From Stigmatella aurantiaca (GTDB lineage: Bacteria; Myxococcota; Myxococcia; Myxococcales; Myxococcaceae), in NCBI RefSeq assembly GCF_900109545.1, contig NZ_FOAP01000013.1:168261-232260 (forward strand): a DNA stretch of 64,000 nucleotides, given 5' to 3'. The position numbers and the translations under genes were made by a program. The notes under the pieces are model-generated. The model ran no database searches, was not told the DNA's origin, and was given only the letters and a program-made list of their open reading frames with translations. This document shows positions 34,552-43,776 of this stretch, one piece after another (position 1 is the stretch's first letter; every line of letters begins with the position of its first letter).

Positions 34552-37500
34552 GGTGCGCCGGGCGCCTGGCGCAGGGCCTCCAGGCGGGTGCGCCACAGCG
34601 GGGCTCCCTCGACGGCCTGGTGGGCTTGCTCCAGCCACTGGTGGGCCTCGGCCTCCTGTCCCTTCCGCCGGGCGCGCTGGGCGGCCTGGAGGAGCAGCTC
34701 CATCATCTCGTCGGCCGAGGCACACGTGCGGGCCTCCTCCACGAGGAGCTGCCAGGCGTTCGCCTCCGGCGGGGAGCCCTCGGCGGACTCCTGGACCGTC
34801 AGCTGCACCATGCGGCGCATGATGGCGGTGGGGGGCAGGGACTCCGGGGCGCAGCGCGCTTCGATCCACCGCAGCTGCCGGGCCGCCTCCGCCAGGTCTC
34901 CCAGGGCCAGCTGGATGCGCGCCACGAGCAGGGCATCGAGCGGCACGGGGTGCTCCTGGAAGAAGCGCACGCCCAGCTCGTGCGCGCGCTGGGCCAGTGG
35001 GAGGGCTTCGGGGGCGCGGCCCTGCATGTACAGCACCTCGGCCAGGTTGAAGGTGGCCCAGCGCTCCACCTGGGCATGGCCCAGTTCCCGCCCCAGCGAC
35101 AGGGCGTGGCGCAGGTCCTCCTCCATCTGGGGCACGTCCCCGCGCTTGAGCCACAGCAGCACCCGGGCCGTGTACGTGGCCGCGCGCTGCAGCGTGTCGC
35201 CCGCGCGCTCACAGCGGACGAGGGCCTCGTCGAAGCAGCGCGCGGCCTCGGGGGTCTGCTCCAGGAACGTCAGGGTGGAGCCCAGCATCGCCAGGGCCAC
35301 CACGTGCGTCTCATGGTCTCGGGCCCACTCGGCCCCTTCCGCCGCAGAGCGGAGGGCTCTGGCCGCGGCCTCCCACTCGCCCAGCCGCACGTGCAGCCGG
35401 CCTCGCGCCAGGGTGCAGCGCAGCGACAGGCGGGGATCATCCAGGCGCTCGATGCGCTCCAGCGCCTCGCGCGCACAGGCCGACGAGCCCTCCACGTCCT
35501 CCATCCAGTCCCGCGCGGTGGCCTCCTCCAGCAGCAGGTCCACCACCCGGGTCTCATCCCCCCGGGCCTCGGCCAGGGCGCGCGCGGCGGCCAGGTCGGC
35601 GAGCCCCTCGCGGAAGAGCTGGAGCCGGTGGCGCACCCGGCCCCGGCCCGCCAGCGCCTGGGCGCGGGGCTCCTCCTCTCCCTCGGGGAGCAGCGCGAGC
35701 GCGCGCGTGTAGTGCTGCTCGGCCTCCACCAGGAGGTGGGCGGTGCGTGCCTCCTCCGCCAGCGCGAGAAACGCCCGCGCGGCCTCCTCGTGCGCGCCGC
35801 ACCCCGCGGCGTGGTGGGCGCGCCGGCGCTGGGTGGCGGTGTCCGTGCCGGACAGGGAGTGCAGGGCGGCGGCATGCAGGGCGCGCCGGGGGGCGGGGGG
35901 CACCGCCGCCTCCAGGGCTTCCCGCAGCAGGGGGTGGCGGAAGGCGAAGCGGCCCGGGCCCACCGGCTGCATCAGCCCAGCCCGGACCAGCCGCCCCAGC
36001 CCCGCGCCCGCATCCCAAGCGGCCCCGGGCCCCGCGTCCTGCCGCGCCTCCAGGTGGCGCATCGCCGCATCCACCCGGCTCACCGTCACCTCGTGGCCCA
36101 TCACCGCGCACAGCCGCGCCAGCACCTGATGGACCTCGGGAAGCCCGGCGAGCGCGCGCGCGGCGAGCCGCTCGAAGAGGGGCGTGGCCGAGACGTCCAG
36201 CAGCGCATCCGGGGCGACATACCAGCCCCCGCCGGGCGAGGCGCGCAGGGCCCCCGCCGTCCGCAGCGCCCCGGTGAGCTCCACCAGGGACAGGGGCACT
36301 CCCTGCGCGAGGTGCTCCAGCCGCGCCAGGACGGGCTCGGGGATGAGCTCCACGGGGCGGAGCAGGTGCAGCAGCAGCGCGCGGCTGGCCTCGGGGGGCA
36401 GCGGGGGCAGGGCGGCGTGGGAGACGTGGGCGCTGCGCTCGCCGAAGTGGGGCCGCAACCCCCGGAGGGACGGGCGGGCGGCGAGGAGGATCCACAGCGG
36501 GGCATGCGTCCCCGTGAGCGTGGCCATCTCCAGCGTGTCCAGGCTGGTGGGGTCCGCCAGGTGTGCGTCGTCCAGCAGCACCACGCACGGCGTCTCACGG
36601 GCGCTCTGGCGCAGGCCCTCGGCGAGGGCACGCGAGGTGACGTGGCGCTGAGCGCCAGAGGAGGCCGCCGTGCCGGGGGTTCCCCGGGGGCGCATCGCAG
36701 CGGCGTCCCAGAGGGCCTGTTGCAGGGCATCGGGCGAGGTGCTGTCGGGAGGCAGCGCCCGCAGCCGCAGCACGCGGATCCGCCCCGGGGCCTCCAGCCG
36801 CGCGGCGAGCGCCTCCAGCAGGCGCGTCTTGCCGTGGCCCGTGTCGCCGGTGAGGACACACAGGCCGGGGGTTCGAGCCTCCAGGCAGCGAAGGGCCTCC
36901 GCGCACAGTCCGTCCAGCAGCGCCTCTCGGCCCACCAGCGGCGCGGGCCCGGTGCTCAGCGGAAGCGCCACGGCCTCGCGCGCCAGCAGGTGCTCGCCCC
37001 CGGGCCCTTCGTGGGTGGCCCCGGGCCCCAGCCGAGCACGGGCCTCGGCGGTGACGCGGACCTCGCCGGGGGGACCGGCTTCCGGCCACCAGCGTTCGGG
37101 CGAGGACAGGGCCACCCCGGCCACGCGCGGGGTGTTGACGCCGGGGCGCACATACACCTCGGCGAGGTGGAGGATGGCGGTGGCGGTGCCCTCCTCGGTG
37201 AGCTTGCGCGCCGCGAGCGCTCCGGCCCGCAGGCCCGCTTCCGCGGAGAGCCGCTCGGGGAAGACGGCGAGGGAGCCCCAGGCGCTGCTCCGGACCAGGA
37301 GCCCTCCGTGGGCTTCGAGGACGGTGAGGACCGCGTCCACGGGCGCCTCCGTCCGGAGGCCCAGGATGGCGAGCATCCGGAGCCCCTCGCGGGGAGGACG
37401 CTCCTCTTCGCAGGCTGGAGGCGGGACGGTGCCGAGGGGGTCCGTGAGCTGACACGCGGCCTCGAAGGCCTCGAGCACCTGGTCGGCCCGGGCGAAGCGC

Positions 37501-38357
37501 TCGGCGGGGTTCTTGGCGAGACACCGGCGAAGGACTTCGTCGAGGCCCGCGGGCACCCCGGCGTGGGCGGAGACGGACGGGGGGCGCAGGCTGACGTGGC
37601 CGTGGCGGATCTCCTCCACGCTGCCGGTGAAGGGCGGGGCGCCGGTCAGCAGCTCGAAGAGCAGGATGCCGAGCGCATAGAGATCGGCGGCGGCGCCCGC
37701 CTCGCGGGCATCGAGGCACTGCTCGGGGGCCATGTAGAGCGGCGTGCCCAGCCGCTGCACGGAGCGGACGTCCTGGGCCGAGGCCTCCGCTTCCGGACCG
37801 TCGAGGAAGCGCGCGAGCCCGAAGTCGAGGAGGCTGAGCGTGCCGCCTTCCCGGAGGAAGATGTTCTCGGGCTTGAGGTCGCGGTGGGCGAGGCCCACGG
37901 CGTGGACCCGCTCCAGGGCCGCGCACAGCCCCGCGAGCAGCTCGCGGACCTGCGGCAGCCGGGCGGCGCCGTTGCCCGGAAGCGTGCTCATCCAGGCGGC
38001 GAGGGTCTGGCCGCGCAGGGCCTCCAGCACGAGGAAGGGGTGCCCCCCGGCCGTGCCGTGCTGGAGCAACTCGGGGGCGGTGGGCGCGCCCACCCGGCGC
38101 AGGGCGGCGGCCTCGTGCGCGAAGAGGCCGGGGTGGGGCGTGAGGCCCATCTTCACGGCCACCTCGCGCCCATCCTCCTCACGGTAGGCGGTGAAGACGT
38201 GGGAGAAGCCCCCGGTGCCGAGCAGGCTCGCGCCCCGCAGCCCGGGAACGGCGGGCAAGGGCAGGGGCTCGGGGAGGGGGGCGGGCTGGGGCTGCCCGCC
38301 GTGCACGGGACACACCGCGCCGGAGGCGAGGCGGCGGTGACAAGCAGGGCAACGCAT
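34545..38357 (-). CDS. Ser/Thr kinase with zinc ribbon, AAA ATPase and TPR region
   Basis: A 1270-residue signalling protein. It opens with a short Cys motif (CPACHRRLASGAVCPVHG) that could bind zinc. The kinase domain (about 40-300) has a good Gly-rich loop LGTGGFSHVF, AHRDLKPEN, LDFGLARF and GTPLYMAPEQ. A cyclase-like linker region follows (about 320-450). Next is a STAND-type ATPase (about 460-830) with Walker A TGDTGHGKTR and Walker B CVVLLDDAH, then a long helical tail of TPR-like repeats to the end. The plan matches the myxobacterial kinase-ATPase-TPR group, which act as large scaffolding sensors. The Cys motif and ATPase are intact. No membrane segment is seen. Upstream on the same strand is the SGNH hydrolase gene, 113 bp away. 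Confidence 0.9.
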   Translation of the reverse strand: MRCPACHRRLASGAVCPVHGGQPQPAPLPEPLPLPAVPGLRGASLLGTGGFSHVFTAYREEDGREVAVKMGLTPHPGLFAHEAAALRRVGAPTAPELLQHGTAGGHPFLVLEALRGQTLAAWMSTLPGNGAARLPQVRELLAGLCAALERVHAVGLAHRDLKPENIFLREGGTLSLLDFGLARFLDGPEAEASAQDVRSVQRLGTPLYMAPEQCLDAREAGAAADLYALGILLFELLTGAPPFTGSVEEIRHGHVSLRPPSVSAHAGVPAGLDEVLRRCLAKNPAERFARADQVLEAFEAACQLTDPLGTVPPPACEEERPPREGLRMLAILGLRTEAPVDAVLTVLEAHGGLLVRSSAWGSLAVFPERLSAEAGLRAGALAARKLTEEGTATAILHLAEVYVRPGVNTPRVAGVALSSPERWWPEAGPPGEVRVTAEARARLGPGATHEGPGGEHLLAREAVALPLSTGPAPLVGREALLDGLCAEALRCLEARTPGLCVLTGDTGHGKTRLLEALAARLEAPGRIRVLRLRALPPDSTSPDALQQALWDAAAMRPRGTPGTAASSGAQRHVTSRALAEGLRQSARETPCVVLLDDAHLADPTSLDTLEMATLTGTHAPLWILLAARPSLRGLRPHFGERSAHVSHAALPPLPPEASRALLLHLLRPVELIPEPVLARLEHLAQGVPLSLVELTGALRTAGALRASPGGGWYVAPDALLDVSATPLFERLAARALAGLPEVHQVLARLCAVMGHEVTVSRVDAAMRHLEARQDAGPGAAWDAGAGLGRLVRAGLMQPVGPGRFAFRHPLLREALEAAVPPAPRRALHAAALHSLSGTDTATQRRRAHHAAGCGAHEEAARAFLALAEEARTAHLLVEAEQHYTRALALLPEGEEEPRAQALAGRGRVRHRLQLFREGLADLAAARALAEARGDETRVVDLLLEEATARDWMEDVEGSSACAREALERIERLDDPRLSLRCTLARGRLHVRLGEWEAAARALRSAAEGAEWARDHETHVVALAMLGSTLTFLEQTPEAARCFDEALVRCERAGDTLQRAATYTARVLLWLKRGDVPQMEEDLRHALSLGRELGHAQVERWATFNLAEVLYMQGRAPEALPLAQRAHELGVRFFQEHPVPLDALLVARIQLALGDLAEAARQLRWIEARCAPESLPPTAIMRRMVQLTVQESAEGSPPEANAWQLLVEEARTCASADEMMELLLQAAQRARRKGQEAEAHQWLEQAHQAVEGAPLWRTRLEALRQAPGAPV

Positions 38358-38470
38358 GGGGCCCGGAGAGGTTACCAGAACCGGGCCGTTGGGGACCTCG
38401 GTGAGGGAGGAGCCCTTCGCGGGAGGGCTGGGGAACGCCTGCTCGGGGGACTGTCAGGTGCGCAAGCCCC

Positions 38471-39550
38471 TCAAGGTGCATCCGGACGGACGGTCCACGT
38501 GCCGTACCACGGGCTGCCCTGAGGGTCCTCAGCGGATGCCACCCCCTGGAGTGCCCCGTCCCTCAGGGTGGCACGGAATTCCACCTGGGCCTCCAGGAAG
38601 GACCCGTCGTGGATGGAGAAAGAGGCGGTGTCCCCGTCCAGACGAACATGGACGGGGGCCTCGGCGGACCGGCCGCGCATCGTGAGCCGCGCATGGCCCA
38701 CGGCTTCGGAACCTTGGGGCACCAGCGCGAGGCCCAGGATGGCCGGGGACATGCCTTGCTCCTTCGGATAGAGGCTCAAGGTTCCGCTCCACCGGCCCGC
38801 GAGCCGCGCGGGCACGAGGGGCTCGCCTGGGGAGAGACTCGGAAGCGTGGGAAGCGGTGGCGGGGGAACGGTGAGTTCGGGCAACGGATCCGCGAGCGCC
38901 ACCTCGGAGCCCACCTGTTGCAGGTATCGCGCGAGGTGCTCCGGCAGGGAGGCGAGGGGCACCGGCGCCCCCAGACACGGCCGGCGAAAGAGGGAGGAGA
39001 ACATCACGCAAGCGGACAAATAGGTCCCTGCGAGGGCGGGATGGCTTCCGTCTTCCGCGTACAGCTCAAGAGAGGGGCGCTCACGCCGTACGCGTTCCCA
39101 GGCAACGCCCACGGGGGCAAGGTCCGCGCCCAGCTCGGTGGCCATGCGCGCATAGGCGTGGGTGAGCAGTCCTTGCGCGGACAGGTCCTTCCGGCGAGAC
39201 CAGGTCATGTACAGGAGAGGCTTCGCGCCGGCGGCAGTGGCCTGGGCTACGAGCTGGCGCACCGCAGGGAAGAAGATCGCCTCGGGAGGGCCCAGGAAAG
39301 CCTCACCGTCGATGTGCATTCTGCCGAGCTGGCTTTGCTCTTGGAGCACCACGTACTGCCAGTCCCCCTCGTGGATGCGCTGGGATGCCACGCCCTGCCG
39401 CAGGTGAGACCGCAAGGTCGCCCCTCCGGGAGCAATGGCCTCGGTAATGAACGGGAGACCGGGGACCCGGTGCTTCACGAAGTCAGCGAGCATTCCCGGG
39501 AGATCATTGACCGAGGTGTAGCTGTTGCCGATGAAGAGGACGCGCGTCAT
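38471..39550 (-). CDS. SGNH/GDSL-family hydrolase
   Basis: The 359-residue protein begins without signal peptide with the block I motif FIGNSYTSVND, where the Ser is the nucleophile, and carries DGSHPALAG near residue 180 with the catalytic Asp and His. The C-terminal half (about 230-359) is a separate beta-rich domain without a known family. SGNH hydrolases cleave or transfer acyl groups on carbohydrates or lipids; the substrate here is unknown. It is divergent from the small lipoprotein/Cys-rich cassette that starts at 39620. Confidence 0.85.
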   Translation of the reverse strand: MTRVLFIGNSYTSVNDLPGMLADFVKHRVPGLPFITEAIAPGGATLRSHLRQGVASQRIHEGDWQYVVLQEQSQLGRMHIDGEAFLGPPEAIFFPAVRQLVAQATAAGAKPLLYMTWSRRKDLSAQGLLTHAYARMATELGADLAPVGVAWERVRRERPSLELYAEDGSHPALAGTYLSACVMFSSLFRRPCLGAPVPLASLPEHLARYLQQVGSEVALADPLPELTVPPPPLPTLPSLSPGEPLVPARLAGRWSGTLSLYPKEQGMSPAILGLALVPQGSEAVGHARLTMRGRSAEAPVHVRLDGDTASFSIHDGSFLEAQVEFRATLRDGALQGVASAEDPQGSPWYGTWTVRPDAP

Positions 39551-39619
39551 GGGGGCTCCAGTTTGAGCCCACGAGGTCCTCGTGTGTTAGCCTTGTCTCC
39601 GCAGGCTTGAGGGGGGGAC

Positions 39620-39828
39620 ATGATGCGTTGGCAGAAAGTGGGCTTGGCCATTCTGGCGCTGATCGGGACAACCCACTGTCCTCACTCGTTCGGTCGAGGC
39701 GGTACGGTCGACAGGGCCATCCACAAGGATACGCTGGAGTTGTACCAATCAGGTGCACCGACGATGAGCGTGCATCCGCCTGTGGGGAACGAAGTAAGGA
39801 AGAGTGCGAGGAGCTCTGTGGCGAATGA
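39620..39828 (+). pseudogene. Frameshifted small lipoprotein (paralogue of 14457-14684)
   Basis: The reading frame from 39620 begins MMRWQKVGLAILALIGTTHC, a lipobox signal peptide, and continues with FGRGGTVDRAIHKDTLELYQ, matching the intact paralogue. It then drifts into unrelated sequence after about 47 codons. In another frame the same DNA reads RCTDDERASACGERSKEECE up to a stop at 39828, matching the paralogue tail (RCSEEEEERFC...CREQC). One base appears to be missing near 39751. The restored stop overlaps the ATG of the next gene exactly as in the first cassette. It is either a real mutation, a programmed frameshift, or a sequencing error. Confidence 0.65.
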
Positions 39829-40706
39829 AGTGGCACGCTCTTCCAGGAATCCTGGCTGCAATCTGCCTGCCGATGCCTCTGATCCTGTTACTCACGTTCT
39901 CTTCGCGGACCCTGGAGCAAGTATCGGCCGGACACGGCTCGCGAATCAGCCCGGTGTTGGATGTTGAAGAACGCACTCGGCTCTCAACCTATAAGCGGAG
40001 ATGCAAGACCTCCGCTGATTGTGAGCCTCCCTTGGGATGTTTAGTGGATGGCCGCCACGGGATTTTCTATTGCATCGACAGCCAATGCACGGCGGACACT
40101 CAATGCCCAGAGGGTCTTGTCTGCCGAGGGATCGAGACTTTGGGTGGAGGCCCTGTAGTGAATCTCTGCGTGCCCATCGGGCCGCGCCGTCAGGGAGAAA
40201 GATGCAGCACGCTCTCCCGCCGTGGAGATGTGGCCTGTATTGAGGAACTGAGATGCGGTGGACGGCAAGGGTGGTGCGGTAGCCGCTGCTCCCTTCACGA
40301 GGACGGAAGCTGTCCCAAGGGTTTTTTCTGCGCGGACATGAACCCGGAACCTCTCTGCCTGCCGACTTGCCAGCAGACGGGCTGTCCCGAGGGTCAACAG
40401 TGCATCCGTTACGATGATGGTGTTTCTGCCTGTGCGGAGGTCTACGGAGACAACTGCCAGCAGTCTTCGTGTCCCTCAACGCAGGAGTGCCGGGTCCGGG
40501 ATTTTCGAGTGAACCCAGCTGCGGTATGGCTGGCCTGCACCACGTCCTGTAAAGGGAAGGGCGCAGTCTGCCCGGCGGGTCATGTCTGCTTGGGATATTC
40601 CTGCGAACCCTCGTGTCAGCCTGACGCCCCTGGGGCTTGCGGCGAGGGCTTCCGGTGCATTCAACGCAGAGAGGGCTCTCCGTGGCGATGTGTGCCGGAC
40701 TGGTAG
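39825..40706 (+). CDS. Cys-rich exported protein (paralogue of 13735-14460)
   Basis: The 293-residue protein begins MKWHALPGILAAICLPMPLI, a signal or anchor segment, and has about 30 cysteines in C-x(4-5)-CPxGxxC-like units (ADTQCPEGLVC, GSCPKGFFC, QTGCPEGQQC, SSCPSTQEC, AVCPAGHVC). It matches the protein at 13735-14460 over most of its length and has one more Cys-rich module at the C-terminus. The ATG at 39825 overlaps the stop of the restored upstream lipoprotein frame, as in the first cassette, so I set the start there. It is probably a disulfide-rich envelope or secreted protein. Function unknown. Confidence 0.75.
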   Translation: MKWHALPGILAAICLPMPLILLLTFSSRTLEQVSAGHGSRISPVLDVEERTRLSTYKRRCKTSADCEPPLGCLVDGRHGIFYCIDSQCTADTQCPEGLVCRGIETLGGGPVVNLCVPIGPRRQGERCSTLSRRGDVACIEELRCGGRQGWCGSRCSLHEDGSCPKGFFCADMNPEPLCLPTCQQTGCPEGQQCIRYDDGVSACAEVYGDNCQQSSCPSTQECRVRDFRVNPAAVWLACTTSCKGKGAVCPAGHVCLGYSCEPSCQPDAPGACGEGFRCIQRREGSPWRCVPDW

Positions 40707-40745
40707 TCCCGGAGGGAATGTGGTTCGGTCCAGCCAGGAGCCCCT

Positions 40746-40955
40746 GTGAACCCTGCGGACCACATTCCCGACGTGAGAGACGGCCTCACGCGCGCCGAGC
40801 GCATCATCCTCGTGACGCTCCACCGCTTGCAGCAAGAGCGCTCCGGCCGCTCTGTTCCCACGGCCATGCTCTATGGACATGTCGTCGAGCAACTCAACCT
40901 GAGCCAGGCTGAATTCCAGGCGATTCTCACGCGGCTCGTCGGCCGCTGCTCGTGA
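40746..40955 (+). CDS. Small helical protein of unknown function
   Basis: A 69-residue product starting at GTG, with RDGLTRAERIILVTLHRLQQ and a following amphipathic helix (AMLYGHVVEQLNLSQAEFQ). The spacing of hydrophobic residues suggests a compact winged-helix-like or helical bundle domain. No signal peptide. It lies 39 bp after the Cys-rich gene. Coding potential is supported by codon bias and a well-formed globular pattern, but the family is only vaguely familiar. Confidence 0.55.
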   Translation: MNPADHIPDVRDGLTRAERIILVTLHRLQQERSGRSVPTAMLYGHVVEQLNLSQAEFQAILTRLVGRCS

Positions 40956-41100
40956 GAATGCCGTAGGAGGTCCAAGGAAGTTCTCGTCTGGATTTGGACA
41001 GTGGGCGAGCGCCGGGATGAATTCCAGGGGGAGGACCCGTTGTCTCTTTTGGGTGGCCACACCATGCTGACATGGCAGTAACCCGCTCAAGGAGGCAGTG

Positions 41101-41229
41101 ATGAGCAAAGGCAATGGTGGTGGAAATCAGGGCAGTAGCGGTGGAAGCAAGCCGCCCCCCAACGCTCCCAGCACCACGGGCAATCCGTCGGGTGGAGGCC
41201 GGGGAAACAATCCTCCCAAGCCCAAGTAA
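41101..41229 (+). CDS. 42-residue Gly/Asn/Pro-rich small protein
   Basis: An ATG at 41101, with an excellent ribosome-binding site AAGGAGG seven bases upstream, opens a 42-codon frame ending TAA at 41229. The product begins MSKGNGGGNQGSSGG and ends GRGNNPPKPK: no hydrophobic residues, mostly Gly, Asn, Ser, Pro and Lys, so it is disordered. The strong site and an immediate downstream hairpin (41242-41277) make a real transcription unit likely. Function unknown. Confidence 0.65.
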   Translation: MSKGNGGGNQGSSGGSKPPPNAPSTTGNPSGGGRGNNPPKPK

Positions 41230-41241
41230 GTGAATAGAACC

Positions 41242-41277
41242 GCCGCCAGCCAGCCCTGTGAAGGATGGGCTGGCGGC
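41242..41277 (+). terminator. Strong GC hairpin after the small protein gene
   Basis: GCCGCCAGCC (41242-41251) pairs perfectly with GGCTGGCGGC (41268-41277), a 10-bp stem 12 bases after the stop codon of the 42-residue gene. The T-run after it is short (CAGTCCTTAGG), which is common for terminators in this GC range. It is likely the transcript end of that gene. Confidence 0.6.
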
Positions 41278-41342
41278 CAGTCCTTAGGCCGCCGAGCTTA
41301 TCTCCGGGGTGACCCCGTGAAGGTGATGACCGGGAGCAGGCG

Positions 41343-41699
41343 TCAGTGGCATTCTTCGGCGCAGGTCGTCAGTCGGCAGCCTGACTGTGCTGCTTGGCCC
41401 TCAGCGTCTTCCGTGGCCCACTGACACGCCTTTTTGCATCCCCCAAAGACCTTGGTGCGTGCGGAGCCTCGGACGGGCGCGCAGGCTGCTCCGGTTGAAA
41501 CGCTGACCGCGCTGCATGACACGATGCATCGCTTGGCGGAAGTTTCCACATCTTCAGCGGAGACCTCGTTTGATGGAGGCGCTTCCTGGGAGATGCCCGC
41601 AGAGGTGGAGTCCTGCTGGGACGATTCGTCGACGGCGGGCCCGCAGCCCATGAGCCCGTAGAGAAAGCAAAAAGCCGCCAGCAAAATGTATTGCTTCAT
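41343..41699 (-). CDS. Small Cys-containing lipoprotein
   Basis: The 118-residue product starts with a signal peptide ending LYGLMGCGP, a lipobox with Cys near residue 19. A Ser/Glu/Gln-rich linker follows and then a domain with eight cysteines (RCIVSC, GAACAP, GGCKKACQW, SGCRLTTCAEEC) that should form disulfides. No family recognised. GGAGAC lies just before the ATG. The 197 bp upstream (41700-41896) are AT-richer and likely contain its promoter. Confidence 0.72.
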   Translation of the reverse strand: MKQYILLAAFCFLYGLMGCGPAVDESSQQDSTSAGISQEAPPSNEVSAEDVETSAKRCIVSCSAVSVSTGAACAPVRGSARTKVFGGCKKACQWATEDAEGQAAQSGCRLTTCAEECH

Positions 41700-41896
41700 G
41701 GTGTCTCCTGGTTTGTTTGGGAGGATTTTGTTGGCGATGTAGATAACCTAAATGATGCTTCGAGTGAGCAGGCCCGTGGGGCATGGGTGTGAAGCGTTTT
41801 GAGCAGAGCCGCCAGGTGTCAATGTTTCATGGCGCATGGTTCATGGGGATGGCCGAGTCGCTTTTTCTCAGAGAGAGAAAGAGCAGACGTTGCCTT

Positions 41897-43762
41897 TCAG
41901 AACGACTGCAGCCCCACGATGGCCACGCCGACGAGCCCTTCTCCGGCGATGAGCCCCGCGGCGAGGGGCAGCACGCGGCCCTCCACGGCGGAGGGCCGCA
42001 GGCGACGGACGGCCTCCGCGGCCAGTCCTCCCAGGAAGAGTCCGAACGAGGTCGAGGCGGGCAGCAGGCACGCCAGCCCCAGGCCCAGCGGGGAAGGCAC
42101 CCAGCGCCGGGCGCGCTCCGGAAGCAGGTGCTCCGCGAGCGTGAGCACCGCCGCGCCCAACGCCGCCCATGCTCCGGCCAGGCGCAAGTCCAGGGACAGG
42201 CCGCTCACGCCCGAGGAGAGCACCTCGGACAGGCTCGCGGTGGTGAAGGCGGCGGCGGCGGGGAAGTGCAGGCCTCCCAGCGCGGAGCGATCCGGCACGA
42301 GCAAGTAGAACAGGGGCACGGCGGCCACGGCGCCCACGCCCGTGCCCAGCAGTTGTGCGAGGAATTGGCGCCGGGGATTCGCCCCCAGCAGATGCCCCGT
42401 CTTGAGATCACTCAGCAGGTCCGCCGCGGAGGAGGCGGTGTTGACGGTGATGCCCGCGGTCACCAAATTGGCCACGACGTTGCGCGGCAGCAGGGCGCCA
42501 TAGGTGAGCTGGGTTACCTGCCCCAATGAGCCCACCGGGGTGGCATCCGTCTCACCCGTCACCCGGCACGAGATGAGGCACAGGAAGAAGGAGAGCGCCA
42601 CCGCGAGCGCGGCATGGGGCACCGGAACGCCAAACCCCGTGAAGGCCAGCCACACGGCGGCAGGCGCGAGCACGGCGATGCCGCCCACCAGCCAGCGGCG
42701 GGGTACCTGCAAGGCATCCACCGGCCGCGGCGCCGAGGCCCGGAGCGACAGCAATCCCTGCCACGCCCGCTTTAGCGCCCGGGCCTGAAGGGCAAAGCGC
42801 AACAGCGAACTCGTGGTGAGCGCTGCGGCGCCCGGCCAGAGGCTCCAGGTGAGCAAGTCTTGCAGGCCGCCCCCGGCGGGAAGGAGGCCCGAGGCGAACA
42901 AGCGCGGCCCCACGAGCCCATGCATGAGCAGCGCCCCCAGGCACAGCGAGGCGGTGATGCGCAGCCCCAGCAGGGCCCCCGCCCCTACGGGCAAGAGGCT
43001 CGTCTCCAGCGCGAAGCCCAGCCGCTCCAGGGGCACGCCCCCCAGGGCGCCCGGGAAGGCCAGGGCATACGGAATGCGCTCCAGCGCATCGCGCCCCAGC
43101 GTGACGGCGCCCGACACCAGCCCACCCAGGCCCAGCGCGCGCAGGCGGGGCCGCGCCTCGCGCCCCGTGGCGTGCAGCGAGCGCACGGTGACGGCGGCGG
43201 CGGTGCCCGTGGGGAAGGGCAGTTGCTCCCGGTCCACGAACTGGCGCTTGAAGGGCACGGCGAAGAGGACGCCCAGCGCGGACAGCACGAACGTCCACGG
43301 CAACAGCACCCACGCGGGCGGGTGGTGGCCGGTGGTGAGCAGGTACGCGCCCTGCACGGACACCAGGGCGCCCCCGGTGGCATAGCCCGCGGCGGAGGCC
43401 ACCGCCTGGGCGCAGCACAGCTCCAGCGGGGAGAGCGGCCCTCCCGCGAGCCGGGGGGCGAGCCTGCGCAGGGCGCCGTGCGTCGCGAACGCCAGCAGCC
43501 CCGCGGTGACGGCCACCCCGAAGGAGGGCCCCACCTTCAGGCCCGCGTACAGGTTGGTGGCGCACATGATGGCGCCCAGCCCGCTGCCCAGCAGCACCGC
43601 GCGCAGGGTGAGCTGCGGCAGGCGGTCCCCCTGGTACACCTCCCGGAGCCAGTACGCGTCCGCCTCCTCCGGCGTGGCCCCGGGAATGCGCAGCACCGTC
43701 AGCGACGCGGGAGTGGGCTCCGCGGGGGCGGACGCGGGGGAGGGAGACGGCGAGGAGGCCAT
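41897..43762 (-). CDS. OPT-family oligopeptide transporter
   Basis: A 621-residue integral membrane protein with around fourteen to sixteen hydrophobic segments. Family marks include an N-terminal ELTLRA-like segment (PQLTLRAVLLG), NLYAGLKVGPSFG, and FPTGTAAAVTVRSLH with the conserved Pro/Gly/Thr. OPT proteins import small peptides or metal chelates. The gene starts 14 bp after the stop of the glycosidase-like lipoprotein gene, so the two likely share a transcript; uptake of a product released outside the cell is a possible link. Confidence 0.85.
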   Translation of the reverse strand: MASSPSPSPASAPAEPTPASLTVLRIPGATPEEADAYWLREVYQGDRLPQLTLRAVLLGSGLGAIMCATNLYAGLKVGPSFGVAVTAGLLAFATHGALRRLAPRLAGGPLSPLELCCAQAVASAAGYATGGALVSVQGAYLLTTGHHPPAWVLLPWTFVLSALGVLFAVPFKRQFVDREQLPFPTGTAAAVTVRSLHATGREARPRLRALGLGGLVSGAVTLGRDALERIPYALAFPGALGGVPLERLGFALETSLLPVGAGALLGLRITASLCLGALLMHGLVGPRLFASGLLPAGGGLQDLLTWSLWPGAAALTTSSLLRFALQARALKRAWQGLLSLRASAPRPVDALQVPRRWLVGGIAVLAPAAVWLAFTGFGVPVPHAALAVALSFFLCLISCRVTGETDATPVGSLGQVTQLTYGALLPRNVVANLVTAGITVNTASSAADLLSDLKTGHLLGANPRRQFLAQLLGTGVGAVAAVPLFYLLVPDRSALGGLHFPAAAAFTTASLSEVLSSGVSGLSLDLRLAGAWAALGAAVLTLAEHLLPERARRWVPSPLGLGLACLLPASTSFGLFLGGLAAEAVRRLRPSAVEGRVLPLAAGLIAGEGLVGVAIVGLQSF

Positions 43763-43776
43763 GGGGCGGGGGCATG

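Noticed and set aside
34620..38522. A plus-strand frame of 1300 codons.
   Set aside because: It is antisense to the large kinase-ATPase-TPR gene and has Gly/Arg/Gln-rich nonsense composition.
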